DNA from: Alistipes sp. | GTDB lineage: Bacteria > Bacteroidota > Bacteroidia > Bacteroidales > Rikenellaceae | Length of the DNA: 64,000 bases | Assembly (NCBI GenBank): GCA_017437045.1 | Contig: JAFSBY010000015.1 | Span: 23,768-87,767, forward strand | Direction: 5' to 3' | Shown: piece after piece, positions 1 to 8,557 of the stretch | Numbering within the stretch: the first letter of the stretch is position 1 | Layout of the letters: each line of letters opens with the position of its first letter | Made by a program: the position numbers and the translations under genes | The notes under the pieces: model-generated | Seen by the model: only the letters and a program-made list of their open reading frames with translations | Told to the model about the DNA's origin: nothing | Databases searched by the model: none

Positions 1-1281
1 AGCTGGGCTGATGCAAACTGCTGGGGTGTAGCTGAGGGTACGACCGTGACGCTTGGTGAGCCGATCGCGCTGATTCAGCCGGGTGGCAACATCTTCGTGC
101 AGGCCGGTACGTATGACATCTACTTCATCCCTGCAAGCTCGACGGCTTATGTCGTAACGGCCGGTGCAAACGACCCGACGCAGGGTACGACGCCGACGAC
201 TGCCTACTCGTTGGTGGGTACGATGAACGGTTGGAATGTAGCCGATACGACCTACGATATGATCGTTTCGGGCTCGATCTACACGATCCAGAATGTAAAG
301 TTCGATGTCGAGGGTGCATTCAAGGTGGTTGAGGAGCATAGTTGGGATAATGCCGATTATGGCTTGGCCGATGGTGTTACGATGGAGCTTGGCAAGGCCG
401 TGCAGTTGGCCGCTGAGTCGCAGACTAATATTCCGGTCGCTGCCGGTATCTACGATATGAGCTTCGATGCCGAAGCCAAAACGATCACCGTAACGAAGGT
501 GGGTGATGTGGACACGAGCAATACGGTCTATACGTTAGCCGGTACGCACAACGGATGGAACGGCTCGGATGCAGCTTATCAGTTTGTTGCCGAAGGTGAC
601 GAGCTGGCTCTGAAGGGTGTAGTCTTCTCGACTGCCGGAGAGTTCAAGGTGGTTGCCAACGGTGCAAGCTGGTATGGCGGTACGTTGAGCAATGGCGTAG
701 TTGCCCTCTCTACTTCGGGTAACAACGTAGCCATCGAGGCCGGTACGTATGATATGTATCTGAACGTGAAGACGATGGAGTTGCGCGTGTCGGCAGCACA
801 GACGGTCGAGCCCGAGCAGCCTGCTACGCCTGCTGTGCTGGAGTGGGGCAATGATCTCTTTGAGACGCTGACCAATCAGTATGGTAGCGGTGTAAATGTC
901 GAGGAGGATATCGACTTTGGTAACGGTCTGACCTTTACGGCCGGTGGCGGTAAGGGTAAGTTTGGCTCGAACGATGGTGCCTATCGTTTCCAGCTGGGTG
1001 GTACGGGTAATGGCAGCAAGTGTGTGCTGAATCTGCCTGTTACGGGTCCCGGTACGCTGACGATCGACATTCAGTCCAGTGGTTCGGTAACGGATCCGCG
1101 TACGGTTGCTGTCGATGTGGATGGCTCGCGTGTAAACGGCGATGGTGCAAATGCTATTCAGGAGGAGCGCCAGGTCTATACGATCGAGTGCTCGGCAGCC
1201 AAGGCTGGTTCGATCGTGCAGATGTATAGCACCAAGAGTGGTATCAACATCTTCAACATTAAGTGGACGCCTGCACAGTAA
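1..1281 (+). CDS. SusE/SusF-like outer-membrane glycan-binding protein (5' partial)
   Basis: The reading frame is open from base 1, so the start and signal peptide lie outside the window. The visible part holds the tail of one module and two complete repeats of about 95 residues (from roughly base 202 and base 529). Each repeat opens with G-T-x-N-G-W, has a central F-K-V-V and ends in a G-x-Y-D-M strand, which is the layout of SusE/SusF starch-binding modules. From about base 835 a different beta-rich domain with many Gly residues follows, which is not part of classical SusE or SusF. The next gene, 86 bases on, is SusG-like. I infer a surface lipoprotein that holds starch or malto-oligosaccharides. 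Whether it is SusE or SusF cannot be decided. Confidence 0.8.
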   Translation, partial: SWADANCWGVAEGTTVTLGEPIALIQPGGNIFVQAGTYDIYFIPASSTAYVVTAGANDPTQGTTPTTAYSLVGTMNGWNVADTTYDMIVSGSIYTIQNVKFDVEGAFKVVEEHSWDNADYGLADGVTMELGKAVQLAAESQTNIPVAAGIYDMSFDAEAKTITVTKVGDVDTSNTVYTLAGTHNGWNGSDAAYQFVAEGDELALKGVVFSTAGEFKVVANGASWYGGTLSNGVVALSTSGNNVAIEAGTYDMYLNVKTMELRVSAAQTVEPEQPATPAVLEWGNDLFETLTNQYGSGVNVEEDIDFGNGLTFTAGGGKGKFGSNDGAYRFQLGGTGNGSKCVLNLPVTGPGTLTIDIQSSGSVTDPRTVAVDVDGSRVNGDGANAIQEERQVYTIECSAAKAGSIVQMYSTKSGINIFNIKWTPAQ

Positions 1282-1299
1282 ATGGATGATTTTTCGGAC

Positions 1300-1335
1300 G
1301 GGGAGGGCGCAACTGTTAGGGTTGCTCCCTGCCCC
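1300..1335 (+). promoter_or_regulatory. Intercistronic GC-rich hairpin
   Basis: A GGGGAGGGCGCAAC arm faces GTTGCTCCCTGCCCC across a short loop between the binding-protein gene and the SusG-like gene. No T-run follows, so a transcription stop is unlikely. It may be an mRNA processing or stabilising stem that lets upstream and downstream cistrons differ in abundance (inference). Confidence 0.5.
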
Positions 1336-1367
1336 CGACCGAACAACGAACAATAATACACGAAACA

Positions 1368-3689
1368 ATGAAAAAGGTTTTCAAATATCTGCGTCATTCG
1401 ATGCTTTTGGCAGCCGTAACGCTCTTTGCGTTCAGCTGCGCCGAGAGCGAGGTGGTCGATGGTCAGCTCGGCAAACCCTCTGATGCCCAATTCTCGGCTT
1501 CGACCCTCTCGTTCGACTTTGCCTACGAGGGTGGTTCGTCACCCATTACGATTACTTCGCCCGGTGCATGGAGTGCCGAGTCGGATGCCGATTGGTGCTA
1601 CGCTTCGCTGACCAGCGGTGCGAATGGTACCTCGCAGCTGCACATCATGGCTGCTCCCAACACGACGGGTAAGGCGCGTACGGCTACGATCACGCTGAAA
1701 GCTGCCGGTCAGAGCGATATCGTGCTGTCGGTGAGCCAGGCGGCTACGCCGGCCGATCCGAACCTGGTAGTGGCACAGCCCGACCAGTGGGATGGTAAGA
1801 CGACCGATGAGATGATCTATGAGATTTTGGTCTATGCCTTTGCTGACTCGAATGGCGACGGCATGGGTGACTTCCAGGGTATCATCTCGAAGCTCGACTA
1901 CATCGAGCAGCTGGGTGTGGGTGCGCTGTGGCTCTCGCCGATTCATCCCGCCGATTCGTACCACGGTTATGACGTTACGGACTACAACGCCGTAAATCCG
2001 AAGTTTGGTACGAAGGAGGATCTTCGTCAGTTGTTGGATGCCTGCCACCAGCGTGGTATCAAGGTCTATATCGACTATGTTGTAAACCACACCGGTAAGG
2101 GTCACCCCTGGTACACCTCGGCACTCGAGGCCTACAAGAAGGGTGAGAAGAACGAGTATTGGAACTACTACATGCTCTCGGAGAAGCCTTCGGCCGACGT
2201 GGCTGCCGGTTTGTTCCCGATGCTGACCCCGAAATATGGGTATACCGATCCTAACGAAGGTTGGGTGAATATCGACGGTTGGCCGGTACCCGAGGCTACG
2301 ACTCACCGCTATAAGTTTACGCTCGACTGGACGGCCAAGACCGTGAAGGTAGAGCCGACGGAGGAGCCGGTTTCGGCCGAGAATACGGACGAGTCGGTCG
2401 AGAAGTTTATCTACTTCGGTGATCCGGGTGTTCACTATCGTATGTACGATATGGGCAACAATCTCTTCGAGTTGGTTGTTGATTTCAAGTCGCCGTGGGG
2501 CTTCTTGGTGAAGACCAGCGCAACGAACTGGGATGGTACGAAGTATGGTTCGGCTTCGGGTGAGTATATTGCCGAGGGTGAGGCCCACGCAGTGGCTCTC
2601 GATGCCGGTGACATCCAGTTCGACTATATGCGTACGCTGAAGGTTTATGCACGTCTGTTTGGTGCGTGGATGCCCGATCTGAACTATGGCGAGATCGAGA
2701 CTGTACAGGAGTCGCCGATCTATCAGCACATTCTGGCGTCGATCAAGGGTTGGTTGGATCTGGGTATCGACGGTCTGCGTGTCGATGCGGCCAAGCATAT
2801 CTATCGAGACGATTTCGGTCCTGCCAATCTCGAGTTCTGGCGTAAGCTCTATGGCGATGCAAACGCCTACTACAAGACCAAGCCGCAGGCCGATGGTGAG
2901 ATGTATCTCGTAGCCGAGCTCTTCTCGGGTATGGGTGAGAATAAGGTCTATGCCGATGTGATTCCTTCGTTCTTCAACTTTGACTTCTGGTGGCAGTCGC
3001 GTGAGCCGCTCAAGCAGGGTCAGGGTAAGGGTATTGCCCAGAATCTGCTCAACCTGCAAAATCAGGCTTTGGCTGTGAACCCGAACTTTATCGATGCTGT
3101 GAAACTGACCAACCATGATGAGCCGCGTGCTATGTACGAGTTGGGTGACAACCGTCACTTGGCACGTGTCGTAGGTTCGATGCTGCTCACGCAATCGGGT
3201 CGTCCGGTGATTTACTACGGTGAGGAGCTGGGTTACTCGGGCACGAACGAGGCTTCGGATATCAACATCCGTCAGCCGATGAAGTGGACGAAGACCGAGT
3301 ATGCGAAGTATTCGGGGGCACTCGACGTATCGTTTGCCAATGTGAAGAGCGTAGAGTTCTTGCTTGAGGACGAGATGTCGGTACTGAATGCTTACCGTAA
3401 GTTTGGTCAGTTGCGTCGTATCTATCCTTCGCTGACCGAGAAGGGTAAGATGGTTCCCGCCTACAAGGAGGCCGGTGACCCGGCATCGTTGGCTGCTTGG
3501 TATCGTCAGCTGGGTAATGAGACGTTGCTCGTGCTGCACAACGTAGGTGGCAAGGAGATTTCGTTCAAGCTCTACGAGCAGATCGAGAAGTGTGTAGCTG
3601 TGATGGGTGAGGTGACCCTCGTGGGCGATCAGCTCACGATGCCGGCCTACTCGTCGGTGATCTTCAAGGTGACGAAAGATCAGTTGTAA
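1368..3689 (+). CDS. susG: SusG-like GH13 alpha-amylase lipoprotein with BACON domain and CBM58-type insert
   Basis: A 773-residue surface amylase predicted to cut starch for import. It has a signal peptide with a lipobox ending at Cys24 (AFSC), a BACON domain at about 40-125, and a GH13 barrel from about 140. Region I is DYVVNH (236-241), the nucleophile is Asp473 in GLRVDAAKH, the acid/base is Glu517 in LVAELFSG, and Asp584 sits in TNHDEPR. The spacing of the three catalytic residues is very close to that of Bacteroides SusG. Between about 275 and 430 the barrel is interrupted by a beta-rich segment matching the place and style of the CBM58 starch-binding insert of SusG. The N-terminal BACON domain is an addition to the B. 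thetaiotaomicron layout. It follows the SusE/F-like gene and precedes the GH53 gene. Confidence 0.9.
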   Translation: MKKVFKYLRHSMLLAAVTLFAFSCAESEVVDGQLGKPSDAQFSASTLSFDFAYEGGSSPITITSPGAWSAESDADWCYASLTSGANGTSQLHIMAAPNTTGKARTATITLKAAGQSDIVLSVSQAATPADPNLVVAQPDQWDGKTTDEMIYEILVYAFADSNGDGMGDFQGIISKLDYIEQLGVGALWLSPIHPADSYHGYDVTDYNAVNPKFGTKEDLRQLLDACHQRGIKVYIDYVVNHTGKGHPWYTSALEAYKKGEKNEYWNYYMLSEKPSADVAAGLFPMLTPKYGYTDPNEGWVNIDGWPVPEATTHRYKFTLDWTAKTVKVEPTEEPVSAENTDESVEKFIYFGDPGVHYRMYDMGNNLFELVVDFKSPWGFLVKTSATNWDGTKYGSASGEYIAEGEAHAVALDAGDIQFDYMRTLKVYARLFGAWMPDLNYGEIETVQESPIYQHILASIKGWLDLGIDGLRVDAAKHIYRDDFGPANLEFWRKLYGDANAYYKTKPQADGEMYLVAELFSGMGENKVYADVIPSFFNFDFWWQSREPLKQGQGKGIAQNLLNLQNQALAVNPNFIDAVKLTNHDEPRAMYELGDNRHLARVVGSMLLTQSGRPVIYYGEELGYSGTNEASDINIRQPMKWTKTEYAKYSGALDVSFANVKSVEFLLEDEMSVLNAYRKFGQLRRIYPSLTEKGKMVPAYKEAGDPASLAAWYRQLGNETLLVLHNVGGKEISFKLYEQIEKCVAVMGEVTLVGDQLTMPAYSSVIFKVTKDQL

Positions 3690-3711
3690 ATTCTAAAACG
3701 AAGCATATTAC

Positions 3712-5010
3712 ATGCTACTGAAACGTTGGTTTTGGTTGCTGCTGACCACCGTGGCGCTCTGCGCCTGCGGTGGCGGCGGTGACGACAGTTCAACCGGAGG
3801 CGGGGAAGGCGAACAGACGCCCTCCCCGTCGCCCGATGATAAGCCCGATGATCCGCAGCCCGAAAATCCCGATGCCCCCGAGTTTTTCTCGACGGGCTTC
3901 ATGAAGGGATCGACCATGTCGTTTGCGCAGTATGTGCGCGATTTGGGTCTTGTCTATCGGGAGAATGGGGTGGAGACCGACCCCTATGAGTCGATGAAGC
4001 GGCACGGTGCGAATATCGTGCGCCTGCAACTCAACTACGAGGGTGCGTGGAGCTATCAGGGTCAGAATATCAATTGGGCTGCCTGGAATCGGGTGGTGGC
4101 GGATGCCAAACGGGCCAAAGCCAATGGACTCGATGTGATGCTCACGCTCAAGCCCGATGTCGATAACTATGCCGTGTCGCCCACGCAACACAACCTGCTG
4201 CCGGCCGCATGGAAATCGCTCTCGGAGGATCAGATCGGCCAAAAACTCTACGATTGGGTCTATAAGACGTTGTGCGACCTGGCCAAGGAGGAGATCTATC
4301 CGCGCGTGGTGGCTGTGGGTAACGAGGTCAATGTGAACCTGCTGGGTGCTACGACCACGTCGGACGCTTCCCGTACGGGACGCCTGCTGGTGCAGGGCTT
4401 TGCCGCCGTTCGGGCCTATGCCAAGGAGCATAACCCGCATGTGCAGTCGATGCTCCATCTGGCCGATCCGGCCAAAGTGGGCAGCTACCTGCGTCGCATT
4501 GTGGATGCCGGAGCGAAGGATTTCGACCTGCTGGGCGTTTCGTGGTATCCGGGTACGAATATCGGCCATACGATGGGCGGTTTTCAGAATATCCCGACCC
4601 TGTGTGGTACGATCAAGAACAATTTCGGCTATGAGGTGGTGATCGTCGAGACGGCCGCCTCGTTTACGACCGGTTCGATCAATGGTGTTTGGCAGGGCGA
4701 TAACTGCAACAATGCCTACAATTACCCCGACTGGAATGACGATGCTGCGGTCAATGCGGCAAACTACACGCCGGCCAACCAGCGCGCCTGGCTCCGAACG
4801 TTGGCCGAAGAGGTCAAGACGAATGGAGGCGTGGGTGTCATCACCTGGGGTACGGAGTCGCTGCCCGATCGCATGAGCAATCCGATTGGCTACTACACCT
4901 ATCCGGCTTCGTGGGCCAATGGCTCGACGTGGGAGAATAACTCCTATTGGGATTTTACGAATCAAAACAACCTGCACGAGGGCATTGATTGGATGCTCGA
5001 TGTGCAGTAA
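3712..5010 (+). CDS. GH53 endo-beta-1,4-galactanase lipoprotein
   Basis: A 432-residue protein with a lipobox (ALCAC, lipidated Cys19) and then a Gly/Asp/Pro-rich linker to about residue 55. The catalytic domain matches GH53 arabinogalactan endo-1,4-beta-galactosidases. Acid/base Glu205 is in VGNEVN, nucleophile Glu313 is in IVETA, and the family C-terminal pattern E-S-L-P-D ... Y-P-A-S-W-A-N-G-S-T-W-E-N is present at about 383-410. It should cleave beta-1,4-galactan side chains of pectin at the cell surface. It is oddly placed inside a row of alpha-glucan enzymes, 22 bases after the SusG-like gene and 14-23 bases before the next GH13 gene. Confidence 0.88.
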   Translation: MLLKRWFWLLLTTVALCACGGGGDDSSTGGGEGEQTPSPSPDDKPDDPQPENPDAPEFFSTGFMKGSTMSFAQYVRDLGLVYRENGVETDPYESMKRHGANIVRLQLNYEGAWSYQGQNINWAAWNRVVADAKRAKANGLDVMLTLKPDVDNYAVSPTQHNLLPAAWKSLSEDQIGQKLYDWVYKTLCDLAKEEIYPRVVAVGNEVNVNLLGATTTSDASRTGRLLVQGFAAVRAYAKEHNPHVQSMLHLADPAKVGSYLRRIVDAGAKDFDLLGVSWYPGTNIGHTMGGFQNIPTLCGTIKNNFGYEVVIVETAASFTTGSINGVWQGDNCNNAYNYPDWNDDAAVNAANYTPANQRAWLRTLAEEVKTNGGVGVITWGTESLPDRMSNPIGYYTYPASWANGSTWENNSYWDFTNQNNLHEGIDWMLDVQ

Positions 5011-5033
5011 ACAGATCAAAAGAGATGATAACG

Positions 5034-7136
5034 ATGAAACGATGGACCGTATCGCTGCTGCTGGTGACGACCCTGCTCGGTTGTCGCTCGATGCGCTTTA
5101 CGGAGGTCGCCCCGGAGGGAGATCGTGCACCGATTTTGCCGATTCGCCTGACGGAGGGGACCGTAGAAACTTATCTGACCGACTATCTGCCCGTATGGGA
5201 GGGTGCTGACTCTCTGACGGTGGCGCTCGGTGCTGTAGCTTTGCAGCCGAAGGCGGAGGATTGGACGGTCTTCGATTTGACGGCCGGCTCGACGCAGTTG
5301 GCTGTCGTGGATGCTTGGCAGCAGGGTCGTAAGCTCTCGCTCGTAGCTTTGGGTGCGCAGCGTGATAGCGAGGCGATGCTCTTTAGCCAAGAGGCAGCGG
5401 GTGCAACGGTCAGCTTCACCTGCTCGAAGGAGCCGAAAGAGGTGGTGGCCTTGTGGCAGAATTGCCGGCTCCCGGCCGAGGATGTGGTCGTGGAGGGCGA
5501 TCGCATCACGGTGACGATCCCGAAGGATGCCGAGTCGCTCGATCGTTCGTTCTTGCGCCTCTATGCCCGCTCCGAGCAGGGGTTGTTCAACGACGTGTTG
5601 TTGCCGTTGGATAAGGGTGAGGTGGTCACTTCGGCCGATCAGCTGACGCGTCGCGACCAGCAGGCTCAGGTGCTCTATTCGCTCATGATCGACCGCTTCT
5701 ACGATGCCGATCCGACGAATAATAAGCCGCTCAACTCACCCGAGGTGCTGCCTCAGGCCGATTATCAGGGTGGCGATCTGAAGGGTATCACGCAGAAGAT
5801 CAACGATGGCTTCTTTGCCGATCTGGGCATCTCGACCATCTGGATCTCGCCCATTACGCAGAACCCGCACGATGCGTGGGGGCTGAATCTGAATCCCCGC
5901 ACGAAGTTCTCGGGCTACCACGGCTATTGGCCGATCTATACCACCGAGGTGGATCACCGTTTCGGTACGTCGGAGGAGCTCAAAGAGTTGCTCTCGACGG
6001 CCCACGAAAACAACATGAACGTCATCTTGGACTATGTGGCCAACCACCTGCACATCAATTCGCCGGTACTGCAAGAGCATCCCGATTGGATCATTCCGCT
6101 CCTGCTACCCGATGGCCGGAAGAATTTAGGTCTGTGGGATGAGCATCGTCTGACGACCTGGTTCGATGAGCATATCCCGTCGCTCGACCTGGAGCGTGAC
6201 GAGGTGGCCCAGCCGATGACCGACTCGGCCACCTTCTGGATGACCGAGTATGATTTTGACGGCTTCCGCCACGATGCCTGCAAGCATATTCCGCTGGGCT
6301 ATTGGCGTACGCTGACCAAGAAGTTGCGCGAGCGCGTGACGGATCGTGAGTTGTGGCAGATCGGTGAGACGTATGGCGATCCGGCGTTGATCGGCTCGTA
6401 TGTGCGCAGCGGTATGATCAATGCCCAGTTCGATTTCAATGTCTATCATACGGCTCTCGATGTGCTGACCCGCGACCATTCGGTCGAGAAGTTGGCTGCT
6501 GTTGTGGCCGAGTCGGAGCGTGTGTATGGTTCGCACCACACGATGGGTAACATCACCGGCAACCACGACAAGGGTCGTCTGATCTCGTTGGCGGGTGGTA
6601 CGCTCGACCCCGACGAGGATCATAAGGCAGCCGGTTGGTTGCGCAAGATCGAGGTGGGCGATCCGGTGGGTTATAAGAAGTTGGCGTTGGTCAATGCGCT
6701 CAATATGACCATTCCGGGTGTGCCGTGTATCTATCAGGGCGACGAGTATGGCGAGCCGGGCGGTAACGATCCCGACAACCGCCGTATGATGCGCTTCGAG
6801 GGGTACAACGAGGCCGAGCAGGCACAGTTTGCCCTGACGCGCGAGTTGGTGCACCTGCGTCGTACGAATATGCCGCTCCTCTATGGCGATATGCAGACGT
6901 TGGCCGTGACCCCCTCGTTGTGGCTCTTTGTGCGTGTCTATATGGGTGAGTGGACCCTCGTGGCACTCAATACGGGCTATAAGGAGGTGACCATCAAGAC
7001 CGACCTGCCCGCTACGCTCGATGCTTCGCAACCCTGGGTAGCCCACTTCGGCAACGACTTCCAACTCGAGGAGGGTCGTGTGACGCTGACCGTGGCTCCC
7101 ACTTCGTTTGAAATTATTACGAAAAACAACCAATAA
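5034..7136 (+). CDS. GH13 family alpha-glucan hydrolase, lipoprotein
   Basis: I chose ATG 5034 (MKRW) because it places a signal peptide with lipobox LLGC (Cys17) directly at the start; ATG 5025 is an in-frame alternative. The 700-residue product has a beta-rich N-terminal extension of about 200 residues with no recognised catalytic motif. A GH13 barrel follows: DYVANH (333-338), nucleophile Asp414 in GFRHDACKH, acid/base Glu445 in QIGET, and Asp512 in TGNHDKGR. A conserved QGDEYG loop lies near 568-573. Predicted envelope enzyme acting on starch fragments. The exact GH13 subfamily cannot be set by eye. Confidence 0.85.
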   Translation: MKRWTVSLLLVTTLLGCRSMRFTEVAPEGDRAPILPIRLTEGTVETYLTDYLPVWEGADSLTVALGAVALQPKAEDWTVFDLTAGSTQLAVVDAWQQGRKLSLVALGAQRDSEAMLFSQEAAGATVSFTCSKEPKEVVALWQNCRLPAEDVVVEGDRITVTIPKDAESLDRSFLRLYARSEQGLFNDVLLPLDKGEVVTSADQLTRRDQQAQVLYSLMIDRFYDADPTNNKPLNSPEVLPQADYQGGDLKGITQKINDGFFADLGISTIWISPITQNPHDAWGLNLNPRTKFSGYHGYWPIYTTEVDHRFGTSEELKELLSTAHENNMNVILDYVANHLHINSPVLQEHPDWIIPLLLPDGRKNLGLWDEHRLTTWFDEHIPSLDLERDEVAQPMTDSATFWMTEYDFDGFRHDACKHIPLGYWRTLTKKLRERVTDRELWQIGETYGDPALIGSYVRSGMINAQFDFNVYHTALDVLTRDHSVEKLAAVVAESERVYGSHHTMGNITGNHDKGRLISLAGGTLDPDEDHKAAGWLRKIEVGDPVGYKKLALVNALNMTIPGVPCIYQGDEYGEPGGNDPDNRRMMRFEGYNEAEQAQFALTRELVHLRRTNMPLLYGDMQTLAVTPSLWLFVRVYMGEWTLVALNTGYKEVTIKTDLPATLDASQPWVAHFGNDFQLEEGRVTLTVAPTSFEIITKNNQ

Positions 7137-7139
7137 ACG

Positions 7140-8486
7140 ATGAAACGAATTCTCTTTTTGGCAGTTATTGCCTGTGTAGGTCTCTACTTTTGGTGGAGCA
7201 ACTGCGGTTCGACTCCCGCTACCGAGTCGGCACACCGCGACTGGGTCTATGGCTCGGTTGTCTATGAAATGAATGTCCGTCAGCAGACCCCCGAGGGTAC
7301 CTTTGCTGCGGCCGAGGAGCGTCTGCCCTTCCTCAAGGAGCTGGGTGTTGATATTATTTGGCTCATGCCGATCCACCCCATTGGCGAGAAGGGCCGCAAG
7401 GGTACGCTCGGTTCGTACTATGCCATCCGCGACTATCGCGCCATCAATCCCGAGTTCGGTACGATGGAGGATTTCGAGAAGTTCTTGGCCAAGGCCCATG
7501 AGCTGGGCTTCCGAGTGATTCTGGACTATGTGGCCAACCACACCTCGCCCGATGCTGCTTGGGTCGATGAGAAACCGGCCAATTGGTATGTCCGCGACTC
7601 GCTGGGTGTACCCGTCGTGCAGTATGATTGGTGGGATATTGCCAAGCTGAACTACGAGACCCCCGAGGTGCATGCCGAGATGAAGGAGGTGCTGAAATTC
7701 TGGGTAGCAAAGGGTGTCGATGGCTTCCGTTGCGATGTGGCTGGTGAGATTCCCGATGACTATTGGAAGGCTGCATGGGCCGAGCTGCGTGCAATCAACC
7801 CCGACCTCTACTTCCTGGCCGAGGGTGAGGGTCCGAACTTCCATGCCGACGGTTTCGATGCCTGCTATGCCTGGAAACTCAAGGACGTGATCAACGATGT
7901 AGCCCAGGGTAAGCGTACGACGGCAGCCTTCAAGGAGTGGATCAAGGAGTTCACGGAGCAGTATCCGCGCGAGGCAATCCAGCTCACCTTCACCTCGAAC
8001 CACGACGAGAACTCGTGGTCGGGTACCGAGTTTGAGCGTCTGGGCGATGCTGTCAAGACGATGGCCGTGCTGACCTACCTCCTGCCGCAGGGCCAGCCGC
8101 TGATCTATACGGGTCAGGAGGTGGGCTATGACCACCGCTTCGAGTTCTTCGAGAAGGACCCGATTCCGGCTTGGGAGCCGAACGAATATACGGAGCTCTA
8201 TCGCACGCTCAACGCCCTGCGTCACAACAATCCGGCACTCTGGGCCGGTGAGAAGGGTGGTGAGGCTGTCTATGTAGCCGGTGTACCCGAGGAGGTGCTG
8301 GCCTTCACGCGCGAGGTCGAGGGCAACAAGGTGCTTGCGCTGTTCAACCTCTCGACCGAGGAGCAGACGATCAACCTGCCGACGGAGTTGCAGGGTGCCT
8401 ATGTCGATATGTATGGCGTTGAGAACGAGCTGGGTGAGGCCTTCACGCTGCCGGCTTGGGGCTATCGTGTCGAGATCCGCAAATAA
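7140..8486 (+). CDS. GH13 alpha-amylase family hydrolase
   Basis: A compact 448-residue GH13 enzyme starting 3 bases after the previous stop. The N-terminus has one hydrophobic segment (5-19) ending near Cys22, so it is either a lipoprotein with an unusual W-S-N-C box or a membrane-anchored protein. Barrel motifs: VVYEMNVRQ at about 40-48, DYVANHT (129-135), nucleophile Asp199 in GFRCDVAG, acid/base Glu228 in FLAEGEG and Asp289 in TSNHDEN. There is no accessory binding domain and only a short C-terminal beta domain, which fits action on oligosaccharides rather than polymer. Confidence 0.87.
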   Translation: MKRILFLAVIACVGLYFWWSNCGSTPATESAHRDWVYGSVVYEMNVRQQTPEGTFAAAEERLPFLKELGVDIIWLMPIHPIGEKGRKGTLGSYYAIRDYRAINPEFGTMEDFEKFLAKAHELGFRVILDYVANHTSPDAAWVDEKPANWYVRDSLGVPVVQYDWWDIAKLNYETPEVHAEMKEVLKFWVAKGVDGFRCDVAGEIPDDYWKAAWAELRAINPDLYFLAEGEGPNFHADGFDACYAWKLKDVINDVAQGKRTTAAFKEWIKEFTEQYPREAIQLTFTSNHDENSWSGTEFERLGDAVKTMAVLTYLLPQGQPLIYTGQEVGYDHRFEFFEKDPIPAWEPNEYTELYRTLNALRHNNPALWAGEKGGEAVYVAGVPEEVLAFTREVEGNKVLALFNLSTEEQTINLPTELQGAYVDMYGVENELGEAFTLPAWGYRVEIRK

Positions 8487-8499
8487 AACCGTAACCAAA

Positions 8500-8533
8500 G
8501 GTCGCAGGGGCGTGTAAAGGCGCCACCTGCGGC
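8500..8533 (+). promoter_or_regulatory. Intercistronic GC-rich hairpin
   Basis: GGTCGCAGGGGCG pairs with CGCCACCTGCGGCC across a short A-rich loop between the compact GH13 gene and the SusA-like gene. No U-tract follows. It resembles the hairpin at 1300-1335 and may be a processing or stabilising element rather than a terminator. Confidence 0.45.
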
Positions 8534-8557
8534 CTACGTTGATTACCAAGATACGTT

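Noticed and set aside
1539-3539. 666-codon open frame on the - strand
   Set aside because: Antisense to the SusG-like gene. Its product is Arg/Leu/Thr-rich mirror sequence without domains, as expected in GC-rich DNA opposite a real gene.
6126-8549. 807-codon open frame on the - strand
   Set aside because: Antisense across two GH13 genes with intact catalytic motifs; no recognisable motif of its own.
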